From positions 1-35,669 of the forward strand of contig NZ_JAGHEW010000016.1 of NCBI RefSeq assembly GCF_017889095.1: a stretch of 35,669 nucleotides of DNA, read 5' to 3'. Positions 17,874 to 25,539 of the stretch are shown one piece after another. Source of the DNA: Thomasclavelia sp. Lineage in GTDB: Bacteria > Bacillota_I > Bacilli_A > Erysipelotrichales > Coprobacillaceae. Numbering within the stretch: position 1 is the first letter of the stretch; every line of letters starts with the position of its first letter. The notes beneath the pieces are model-generated. The model had not been told where the DNA came from. It saw only the letters and a list, made by a program, of their open reading frames with translations, and ran no database searches. The position numbers were made by a program, and so were the translations under genes.

Positions 17874-20800
17874 ATGAAAAAGATAGATGAAATATTAAAG
17901 AATAATCCAGCTTTTAAAGCTGTTTTAAAAGGACAAGGAAATATCGTCGTTAATGATGTTAACGATGAGGCACTATTAATAACTAGTGCCTTTTTGCATT
18001 TACAAAAAAATATTGTTGTTATTAAGGCAAATCAGTATGAAGCTAATCTATTATATCAGCAGTTAGCTTTGATCAATGAAGAAGATAGTTTATATTTTCC
18101 GGTTGATGAATCTTATCGGATTGAAGCTTTAGCTTCTTCACCAGAATTATTAGGACAACGAATCGATGCTTTATATCGCCTTACTTTAAATAAACCGAAG
18201 ATCTTGATTACCCATGGTCAGGCTTTGGTTCGTTATTTACCTAAAAAACAATTATTTTTAAATAACTGTTTAGAGTTGAAAGTAGGACAGCAGTTAGATA
18301 TTTATCAGTTGCAAAAACAATTAATCCAGGCTGGATATCAACATACGATGCGAGTTGATCAGCCGTTTTATTATTCTAAACGTGGTGGCGTAATTGATGT
18401 TTTTTCAATTCAAAATGAAAATCCGGTTCGAATCGAATTCTTTGATGATGAAATCGACAGTATTCGCTACTATGATCAAAATAGTCAAAGAACGATTGAA
18501 GCAGTCAGCCAGGTAACTATTATCCCTGCTAGTGATATTTTATATGATGATAATGAGGTTGTAGCGGTATTAAGCAAGATCAATGATTTACGTGATCAAC
18601 AGTATGAAGAACTTGATGAAATCTATCAAGATGACTATTTAAGTAAAGTTGCTGTTGATCAGGAAAGTCTACGTAATCATGACACTAGTTTTAATATGTA
18701 TAGCTATTTTAATTTATTTAAACAAACGGCTAGTTTATTAGATTATCTTGATGATCCATTGATCATTCAGGTAAATCGTCCAGAAATTGAAATTGCTTAT
18801 AAACATTATTTAGAAGAAAACTTTTATTATTATCAAGAATTAAGCAGTATGGGTAAAAGTGTTAAAGGATTGAATTTATTTAGTGATCTTTATAAAATAA
18901 TTGATCAGCCAGCCGTTTATTTTAATCCATTCACTAAAACTGATCAGGATATTTTCTTTAATGCCCGGTTAGTTATGCTTGATAATAATGATGAAAAGAT
19001 GTTAATTCATCAAATTCGTGATTATTTAAAAACCGCTAAAGTTTTATTAGCTTTAGATGATGAACACCAGGTCAAACTGATGTGTGATTTATTTGATCGC
19101 CATGAAATGTTATATACTTTAGTTGGGATCAAGGATGATTTATATCCGGGATTAAATATAGGTATTTATCGTTTAAATGCGGGAATTGAATTAGTTGATG
19201 AAAAACTAGTAATCATTAGTGCTAATGAGTTATTTAAAACACGTAATTTAAATAAACCAAAATATTTAAAGTATAAAAATGCTAAAGTTATTAAAGATTA
19301 TCAAGAGTTAAATGTCGGTGACTATGTTGTACATGATAATCATGGAATTGGACAATATCTGGGAATTAAGACCTTAGAAGTCCAAGGTTTTCATAAAGAT
19401 TATTTATATGTTGCTTATGCTGGTAACGATACTTTATATATCCCTGTTGAACAGTTTAAGATGATCCGTAAATATTCCGGAGTTGAAGGAAAAGTTCCAA
19501 AACTTAATAAACTTGGAACATCAAACTGGCAAAAAGCTAAGGCTAAAGCTAGAAATAAAGTTGATGATATTGCTGAAAGATTAATTGAAATCTATGCGGC
19601 AAGAATTAATCAGCCTGGTTTTGCTTTTCCGCCTGATGATAAGCTGCAATTAGATTTTGAAAATGATTTTGGTTACGAATTAACACCCGATCAGGCTCGT
19701 TCAGTAGCTGAAATTAAAGCGGATATGGAAAAACCACAGCCAATGGATCGTTTATTATGTGGCGATGTTGGTTTTGGAAAAACGGAAGTAGCTTTACGAG
19801 CTGCCTTTAAAGCCATTGAAGCCAATAAGCAGGTTGCTTTTTTATGTCCAACAACTATTTTATCCATGCAACATTATAAAACGATGGAAGAAAGGTTTAA
19901 AAACTTCCCTATTAATATTGCTTTATTGAATCGTTTTACTACCACTAAAGCTAAAAAGCAAATCTTAGCTGATTTAAAAGAAGGAAAGATTGATTTATTA
20001 GTTGGAACTCATCGAATCTTGTCTAAAGATGTTGTTTTTAAAGATATTGGATTATTATGTATTGATTAAGAACAACGTTTTTTAGTTCGTCAAAAAGAAA
20101 AACTCAAAGAATATCGAAAAACAATCGATGTTTTAACTTTAAGTGCTACCCCAATTCCAAGAACATTACAAATGTCATTAATGGGAATTAGGGGATTATC
20201 GCAAATTGAAACTCCGCCTAAAAACCGTCAGCCGGTGCAAACTTATGTAGTTGGTAAAAACAATGTGTTAATTAAACAAATCATTGAACGTGAATTAGCT
20301 CGTGATGGTCAAGTTTTCTATTTATATAACCAAACTAATCAAATTGCCAATGTGGCTTATAATATTTCTTTAAATGTGCCTAACGCTAAAGTAGCGATTG
20401 GTCATGGGCAAATGGATAAAAATGAACTCGAAGATGTGATGATGCGTTTTGTCAACAAGGAATTTAATGTTTTAGTATGTACAACAATTATTGAAACTGG
20501 AATTGACATTCCTAACGCCAATACAATTATTGTTGAAAATGCCGATCGTTTTGGGTTAAGTCAGTTATACCAGATCAAAGGTCGAGTAGGCCGCAGTAGT
20601 CGTGGGGCTTATGCATATTTATTATATAATCCTTCAAAAATTTTAAATGAAGAAGCCAGCAAACGCCTTAAAGCAATTAAAGAGTTTACCGAATTAGGTA
20701 GTGGTTATAAAATTGCTATGCGTGATCTAGCAATTCGTGGTGCTGGTGATATTTTAGGAGGAACCCAGTCAGGCTTTATCGACACTATTGGTTTTGAAAT

Positions 20801-21305
20801 GTATATGAAGATCTTACAAGATGCCATTGATGAAAAAATGGGTAAAGTAACTAATGAAAAAGAAATTAAAGCTGTTAATGTCAAAGTTGACGGTTATATT
20901 CCTCATGATTATGTTTCTAGTGACATTGAAAAATTAGAATTATATCAGCGTTTAGATCAGGTTACTTCAATTAATGCAATTGATCATTTAAAATCAGAAT
21001 TTATTGATTATTATGGAAAATTACCAGATGAAGTAGCTATGTTGATTGAAAAGCGAAAGTTAGATATTTTAGCTGCTAGTTCAATTGTTGATGACATTAG
21101 TGAAGTCAAAGATAAAATTGAAGTTACTTTTACTAAACAATATAGCCAGGAGTTAAAAGGAGAACAGTTATTTGAATTAGTTAATCGCTTATTTACCCGC
21201 CCAGGATTTAAACAGTCTGGAGGTCAAATCAAGCTGATTTTACCAAAATCTGATCAATGGTTAGAAAGAATTAATCAGTTGATCACAACTTTAAATGAGG
21301 CGTAA
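17874..21305 (+). pseudogene. mfd: Transcription-repair coupling factor, interrupted by an in-frame TAA in the DEEQ box
   Basis: Mfd removes RNA polymerase stalled at DNA lesions and recruits UvrA. The track splits it into 17874-20069 and 20172-21305, but both lie in one frame, and the 102 bases between encode perfect Mfd sequence (EQRFLVRQKEKL..., LTLSATPIPRT). A single TAA at 20067-20069 (codon 732) replaces the first Glu of DEEQ, the Walker B catalytic position (LLCID-stop-EQRF). The N-terminal product keeps the UvrB-like region, the RNAP-interacting region (GDYVVHDNHGIGQYLGI) and Walker A (GDVGFGKTE), but lacks helicase motifs III-VI and the C-terminal TRCF domain. The ATG at 20172 has no good ribosome site. 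GAA to TAA is a one-base change; sequencing error or strain variation is possible. Confidence 0.9.
17968..17995 (+). other. Terminator-like hairpin inside the 5' end of mfd
   Basis: An 8-bp perfect stem (AGGCACTA / TAGTGCCT) with an 8-base loop and a run of five T, about 95 bases into the mfd reading frame. It has every feature of an intrinsic terminator on the sense strand, yet sits within codons for DEALLITSAFLHL. Confidence 0.6.
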
Positions 21306-21315
21306 GCCTCTTTTT
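21297..21315 (+). terminator. Intrinsic terminator after mfd
   Basis: A 5-bp GC-rich stem (GAGGC / GCCTC) whose loop holds the mfd stop codon, followed by five T. The last codons of mfd form the left arm. Confidence 0.75.
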
Positions 21316-21334
21316 GTTTGCTTTCCTAACAAAA

Positions 21335-21379
21335 AATGAACATTGTTCATTGATTTTCTTTAGTTAATTATTTTATAAT
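21335..21379 (+). promoter_or_regulatory. Promoter and palindromic operator of the TetR gene
   Basis: A 17-bp palindrome AATGAACATTGTTCATT (21335-21351) touches a -35 box TTGATT (21350-21355). The -10 TATAAT (21374-21379) follows after 18 bases. A near-identical palindrome lies before the downstream methyltransferase gene, so this is very likely the TetR protein's own operator. Confidence 0.8.
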
Positions 21380-21395
21380 GATTAAAGAGGTGGCT

Positions 21396-21956
21396 ATGAT
21401 GAATAAAAATGAACTTAGAAAACAAGAGATTATGGAAACGGCAATGGAATTATTTAAAGAAAAGGGCTATAAACAAACATCAATGCGCGATATCGCTAAA
21501 AAAATGAATGTTTCTTTGGGATTGTGTTATCGCTATTTTGATTCTAAGCAGATTATTTTTAATAGTGCAATAGATATATATATACAAAAATGCTGCGAAG
21601 ATTTTTTAAAGATTTTAAATGATGATAAGCTGCTACTTAAAGAAAAAATTGATTATCTATATTCAAGTATAGTTGATGATCATGATAAATTTGTTTATCA
21701 TAATTTCTTTCATCAAATTGAAAATCAGGCGTTTCATCAAGAACTATCAATAAAACTTTGTCAGTTTATTTATCCTCATCTTTTAAAAACCGTTAAACAG
21801 GCTATTGATCAAGAAAATTTGAAAATTGAAGATCCGGAAATTTTAGTAAGTTTTATTGTTTATGGGCATTTAGATATTTTATCTTGTCATGATGTAAATC
21901 ATCATCAAGCTGCATCAAGATTAAAAGAATATGTTTATAAATTAATTGATCTATAA
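21396..21956 (+). CDS. TetR/AcrR-family transcriptional repressor
   Basis: An N-terminal TetR HTH (EIMETAMELFKEKGYKQTSMRDIAKKMNVSLGLCYRYFDSK) is followed by an all-helical ligand and dimer domain; 186 residues from the ATG at 21396. The track start at 21378 overlaps the -10 box and cannot be used by this promoter. AGAGG precedes 21396 by five bases (the ATG at 21399 is also possible). Operators with the same half-site TGAAC lie before this gene and before the methyltransferase, so it likely represses both itself and the two genes downstream. The inducer is unknown. Confidence 0.93.
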   Translation: MMNKNELRKQEIMETAMELFKEKGYKQTSMRDIAKKMNVSLGLCYRYFDSKQIIFNSAIDIYIQKCCEDFLKILNDDKLLLKEKIDYLYSSIVDDHDKFVYHNFFHQIENQAFHQELSIKLCQFIYPHLLKTVKQAIDQENLKIEDPEILVSFIVYGHLDILSCHDVNHHQAASRLKEYVYKLIDL

Positions 21957-21976
21957 ATCCCTGAAAGCAGGGATTT
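21955..21976 (+). terminator. Hairpin between TetR and methyltransferase genes
   Basis: A 9-bp perfect stem (AAATCCCTG / CAGGGATTT) with a 4-base loop, but no T-run follows. It may be a weak or factor-assisted terminator, allowing some read-through into the methyltransferase gene. Confidence 0.5.
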
Positions 21977-21990
21977 AAATATATTAAAAA

Positions 21991-22007
21991 AATGAACAAT
22001 GTTCATT
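21991..22007 (+). promoter_or_regulatory. Second TetR-type operator, before the methyltransferase gene
   Basis: AATGAACAATGTTCATT differs from the operator at 21335-21351 only in the central base; it is its exact reverse complement. It lies just downstream of a TATATT -10-like box (21980-21985), over the expected transcription start and just ahead of the GGAGG ribosome site, a position that would block initiation. Confidence 0.8.
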
Positions 22008-22020
22008 TACGGAGGCAAGT

Positions 22021-22632
22021 ATGAATAAAAAGGAACAAACATTAAAAACATTTAATCGACAGGCAAAAGTTTATGATCATAGTATGTTTAGTAAACACGC
22101 TAAAAAATTATATCCTAAAATATTGGATACCGTTATTAAAACTGATAGTTTGGAAATACTAGATTTAGGCTGTGGTACTGGTGAATTAATGAAACTATTA
22201 TTAGAGAATAATGATCGCTATCAGCTTACGGGAATTGATCTGTCTTCGAAGATGATTGAAATAGCTAATGAAAAGTTAGCCAATCGAGTTAAATTAGTTA
22301 TTGGTGATAGTGAAAATTTACCCTTTGATGATAATAGCTTTGATTTAGTTTATTGTAATGATTCGTTTCATCATTATGTAGAAGTAGAGCAGGTTATCAA
22401 AGAAATTAGCCGGGTTTTAAAAAAAGATGGTTATTTGATCATTGGTGATCTTTATCAAACAGCGCTTATTAGAAAGATATTTAATTTTTTATTACGATTT
22501 AATAATGAAGGCGATGTTCATGTTTATAGTAAAAAAGAAATGATTAGTTTATTAAGACCGCATTTTAAGCAAATTGAATTTGAAAGAATAGGACATGATG
22601 GGTTTATGGTTAAAGGAGTAGTAATTAAATAA
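22021..22632 (+). CDS. Class I SAM-dependent methyltransferase
   Basis: 203 residues with the Rossmann SAM-binding motif I LEILDLGCGTGELM, an acidic motif II (LTGIDLSSKMIEIA), GDSENLPFDDNSFDLVYCND and a late DGYLIIGDLYQ strand: the Methyltransf_11 / UbiE-like arrangement. It has no DNA- or rRNA-specific domain, so a small molecule or lipid is the likelier acceptor; the substrate is unknown. The gene has an ideal GGAGG ribosome site. A TetR operator over its start region suggests expression only when the TetR ligand is present, as in resistance or detoxification modules. The next gene overlaps its stop codon by one base. Confidence 0.9.
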   Translation: MNKKEQTLKTFNRQAKVYDHSMFSKHAKKLYPKILDTVIKTDSLEILDLGCGTGELMKLLLENNDRYQLTGIDLSSKMIEIANEKLANRVKLVIGDSENLPFDDNSFDLVYCNDSFHHYVEVEQVIKEISRVLKKDGYLIIGDLYQTALIRKIFNFLLRFNNEGDVHVYSKKEMISLLRPHFKQIEFERIGHDGFMVKGVVIK

Positions 22633-22985
22633 TGAAAGATTATACCAGACGAAAATATTTGCGTACGATATACCAGTTGGCACTGTCAAAAAAAGAAGTT
22701 AGACAAATTGATCTAGCCTTAACTTTAGGCTATGCTCGTTCAAGTGTTTCCTTAGCAGTTAAATATTTGCATCAGCAGGGATTGATTAATATTGATGGGA
22801 AGAATTTATCTTTAACAATGCAAGGCAAGCAGGAAGCTAAGTTAAGTTATCAGCAGTATTTAAAAACGTTGGCATTTGTTTTAAAACTAGGCTATGATAA
22901 CTATCAGGCAAATGAATATGTAAGAATAATGGAAGAGTACTTTGATTATGATTTTATTAATTCATTAATAGAAAAACAAGAATAA
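22632..22985 (+). CDS. Short DtxR/MntR-like winged-helix protein
   Basis: 117 residues. The N-terminal half is a winged helix of the iron/manganese-repressor type (YLRTIYQLALSKKEVRQIDLALTLGYARSSVSLAVKYLHQQGLI, then LTMQGKQEA). The C-terminal part (ANEYVRIMEEYFDYDFINSLI) resembles the DtxR-family dimerisation helix, but the metal-binding Cys/His/Glu pattern is poorly kept, so it may not sense metal. The start codon overlaps the methyltransferase stop (TAATG), so the two are translationally coupled and under the same TetR control. A MarR-like reading is the alternative. The target is unknown. Confidence 0.75.
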   Translation: MKDYTRRKYLRTIYQLALSKKEVRQIDLALTLGYARSSVSLAVKYLHQQGLINIDGKNLSLTMQGKQEAKLSYQQYLKTLAFVLKLGYDNYQANEYVRIMEEYFDYDFINSLIEKQE

Positions 22986-23007
22986 ACGAGTTTTTCGTTT
23001 ATTCTTG
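22977..23007. terminator. Bidirectional terminator shared by two convergent genes
   Basis: A 13-bp perfect stem (CAAGAATAAACGA / TCGTTTATTCTTG) with a GTTTT loop. The left arm includes the stop codon of the DtxR-like gene and the right arm includes the last codons of the dUTPase-like gene on minus. Confidence 0.75.
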
Positions 23008-23457
23008 AGCATAATTATTAACAATCGTTTCAAAATCTAAACCAATTTTAAATCCTAGAGTAAAATAATCATCAATACAGTTTTGGAATGCTTCAAAATT
23101 ATAACAATCATTAATTTTTAAAGCACTATGATAAACTTTGATTAATTGATTACTAATAGTAGTCGGATCATTGATTTCCTGATAGTTTTTAACATTATCA
23201 ACATGTAATTCAAAACCAATCGACATTAACATGTGTAATCCAGAAATATAACATTCCAGTAAATCTTTATTGTCAGTTGAAGAATTATCCCAAAAGCTAA
23301 AAATATGGGCTTCTTCACCAACTTTACCTAATTCACAAAGAAATGCTAGAACTTTAGCTTCCACTTTATCTTTGTTTAAAACAGCATGATCAGGATTACT
23401 AGCAAGTTTTAATTCATTGGTTACATGCTGGTGATATATTTTATTAATTTCATTCAT
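22999..23457 (-). CDS. dUTPase_2 / MazG-like all-alpha protein, possibly without its metal ligands
   Basis: 152 residues. The middle (AFLCELGKVGEEAHIFSFWDN... LLECYISGLHMLMSIGFEL) lines up with dimeric dUTP diphosphatases, whose usual form is close to LLVELGELANExxxFKFW and EEYVDGLHFLLSLG. In that remembered alignment several Mg-binding acids are changed: E to K in the first motif, and E and D to C and S in the second. The protein may therefore be inactive or have a changed role. It has a good AGAGGTG ribosome site and its own transcript, and converges on the DtxR-like gene. The family call is fairly sure; the loss of activity is inference needing an alignment. Confidence 0.7.
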   Translation of the reverse strand: MNEINKIYHQHVTNELKLASNPDHAVLNKDKVEAKVLAFLCELGKVGEEAHIFSFWDNSSTDNKDLLECYISGLHMLMSIGFELHVDNVKNYQEINDPTTISNQLIKVYHSALKINDCYNFEAFQNCIDDYFTLGFKIGLDFETIVNNYAQE

Positions 23458-23511
23458 TAATTTTCACCTCTTACTAGTATTATACTCCTTTTTATGTCCT
23501 TTTCATTAATT

Positions 23512-24105
23512 TTATTCAATATAATCATCACGAAGATGAACTTTAGTATATTGATTATTAGTGAGATCCTGGATGATATCTAAAAAAGTAATATTTTTTA
23601 AATAACATTCATAACTTACCTGATCTAAATATTCTTTATTGATGCATTCAATTTGATGAACTTTTAATAAATGTTCAAATTTTTTAGTATATGAATAACC
23701 AATGGTTATTTTATATAGGGGTACTAAATGTTTTTCAACAATATCAGCAACTTTTAAAGCATCGGCGACACTTTGGCGATAAGCTCGCGTTAAACCGCCA
23801 GCTCCTAATTTAATTCCCCCAAAATAGCGAGTAACAATAGCAATGATATTAGATAACTCATTTTTTTCTAATACATCTAACATCGGCACTCCCGCTGTTT
23901 TGCTTGGTTCACCATCATCATAAGCTCTTTTAGCATTATTTACGATATAAGCAACGCAGTTATGAGTAGCATCATGATAAATTTGTTTATATTCATTAAT
24001 AATTTGATCAACCTGACTTTCATCGTTACAAGGTATCAAAGTACAAATAAATTCTGATTTTTTGATTACCAGACGATTAACGGTTATTTTACGTACTGAT
24101 TTCAT
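23512..24105 (-). CDS. YigZ/IMPACT-family protein
   Basis: 197 residues. UPF0029 signature sequences are present: THNCVAYIV, YDDGEPSKTAGVPMLDVL and VTRYFGGIKLGAGGLTRAY in the N-terminal IMPACT domain, followed by the smaller ferredoxin-like C-terminal domain (YKITIGYSYTKKFEHLL). The family occurs in most bacteria; eukaryotic IMPACT acts on translation control, but the bacterial role is not settled. It lies just upstream of the dUTPase-like gene on the same strand (54 bases) and is divergent from degV. The start is supported by a GAGGG ribosome site. The usual Gly in DDGEPSGTAG is Lys here. Confidence 0.92.
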   Translation of the reverse strand: MKSVRKITVNRLVIKKSEFICTLIPCNDESQVDQIINEYKQIYHDATHNCVAYIVNNAKRAYDDGEPSKTAGVPMLDVLEKNELSNIIAIVTRYFGGIKLGAGGLTRAYRQSVADALKVADIVEKHLVPLYKITIGYSYTKKFEHLLKVHQIECINKEYLDQVSYECYLKNITFLDIIQDLTNNQYTKVHLRDDYIE

Positions 24106-24199
24106 CTAATCCCTCATTTCTTTATTATCATAACATATTACTGGTAAAAAGTTGATAAATTTGGTATATTAGAAGCATAATTTATAGGAGGCAATGACT

Positions 24200-25081
24200 A
24201 TGAAAAAAATAGCTGTTTTAGCAGATAGTGGATGTCAATTTCCAATTGGTTCATTAGAAGACCAGGGAATCTATATTGTCCCATTGACAGTTACAATGGG
24301 TGAACAAACATATCTTGATTTACAGGAAATTAGTGCTGAAGAGGTTTTTAGACGAATGGAAAGAACTGGAGAGATGGTATTAACTTCACAACCATCAACA
24401 GGTTCGATTCAAGGAGCAGTTCACAAAATCAAAGAAGCCGGTTATGACCATATTATTGCATTACCGATTGCAACGGGATTATCATCAACTTTAAACGGGA
24501 TGAAATTGGCTTGTGATATGGTTAAAATTCCTGTTACTTTAATTGATACGAAAGCAACGGCTAGTAATCAGCGCTATTTAATTAGAGTCGCTAAAAAATT
24601 AATTGATGATGGTAAAAGTGTTGAGGAAATAGAAAAAATCTTAACTTCTTTAGTTGAAGATTCTGGAACGTTGATCATGGTACCTAACTTAGATCATTTA
24701 AAAAAAGGTGGTCGAATCACTCCCGCAGTAGCAATTTTAGGGAATTTATTAAAAATTGTGCCAGTAATGAAACTAAATTATAAACTAGGTGGCAAGATTG
24801 ATACTTTTGATAAAGTAAGAACGATTAAAAAAGCTAATTTACGAATCATTGATCATTTGGTTAATGACTGTCATGTAAATAATAAAGACTATATTATTGC
24901 CATTGAACATGTTTTGGTTGATGAATTAGCTAACCAGATGAAACAAGAGTTGATCAAACGAATCGGTGAATGTTATATTACTGTAAGAGAATTACCGGCA
25001 GTTGTTGGAGCTCATATGGGTGTTGGCGGTGTTGGCTATCAATTTATTCGAAAATATGAGGGCTTATCATGGAACGAATAA
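24200..25081 (+). CDS. DegV-family fatty-acid-binding protein
   Basis: 293 residues from the ATG at 24200, eight bases after AGGAGG; the track's ATG at 24194 is only two bases from it. The N-terminal [12 protein letters not shown], the [13 protein letters not shown] segment and the [10 protein letters not shown] motif are typical of DegV proteins, which bind a fatty acid (as FakB does for the FakA kinase) and hand it over for phosphorylation. There is no fakA in the window, so its role in exogenous fatty acid use is by family only. Its last 13 bases overlap the start of luxS, so the two are translationally coupled. Confidence 0.93.
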   Translation: MKKIAVLADSGCQFPIGSLEDQGIYIVPLTVTMGEQTYLDLQEISAEEVFRRMERTGEMVLTSQPSTGSIQGAVHKIKEAGYDHIIALPIATGLSSTLNGMKLACDMVKIPVTLIDTKATASNQRYLIRVAKKLIDDGKSVEEIEKILTSLVEDSGTLIMVPNLDHLKKGGRITPAVAILGNLLKIVPVMKLNYKLGGKIDTFDKVRTIKKANLRIIDHLVNDCHVNNKDYIIAIEHVLVDELANQMKQELIKRIGECYITVRELPAVVGAHMGVGGVGYQFIRKYEGLSWNE

Positions 25082-25514
25082 CTAGTTTTTGTGTCGACCA
25101 TACCAAATTAACACCAGGTGTTTATGTTTCTCGTGTCGATGATAATTTAACGACTTTCGATCTTCGAATGACGACGCCTAACCTGGAGCCAGCTTTAAAA
25201 CCTGAAGCAGCACATACAATTGAACATATTGGGGCAACTTTACTTCGTATGGTGTATATAAAGATAAAATTATCTATTTTGGTCCCATGGGCTGTATGAC
25301 GGGATTTTATTTAATTACTAAAGATTTATCATTAGAATTTGTAATTGAGTTAGTTAAAGATACTTTTAAGCAAATTGCCATTTGGGATGGAGAAATTCCT
25401 GGTGCTTTTAAAGAAGAGTGCGGTAATTATACTTACATGGATCTAACAGGGGCAAAAAAAGCTGCCCAGCATTATTTAAACGCTAAATGGCAGCATCAAT
25501 ATCATTATTTATAA
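25069..25514 (+). pseudogene. luxS: S-ribosylhomocysteine lyase, frameshifted
   Basis: LuxS cleaves S-ribosylhomocysteine to homocysteine and the precursor of autoinducer 2. The first part ([22 protein letters not shown], then the metal-binding HTIEH) is read from 25069. The second ([10 protein letters not shown], with a catalytic Cys, and EECGNYTYMDL) is in another frame. Around 25246-25250 the sequence reads CGTATGGT where CGT AAT GGT would keep one frame ([13 protein letters not shown]), so one A is missing from an AA pair. Restored length would be 148 residues, normal for LuxS. The truncated product keeps HTIEH but loses the later Cys residues and would be inactive. A one-base assembly error would look the same. 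Confidence 0.9.
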
Positions 25515-25539
25515 CTGTAAGCAATGCTTGCAGTTTTTT
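25513..25539 (+). terminator. Intrinsic terminator after luxS
   Basis: A 10-bp stem (AACTGTAAGC / GCTTGCAGTT, one G-T pair) with a short loop and a run of T. It starts in the stop codon and lies against the end of the convergent ClC gene. Confidence 0.85.

Noticed and set aside
20067-20069. Reassignment or read-through of TAA as a sense codon to explain mfd and the ImmA-like gene
   Set aside because: TAA ends most genes in the window, RF2 is present and intact, and the two sites would need different amino acids. No recoding structure was seen after the stop.
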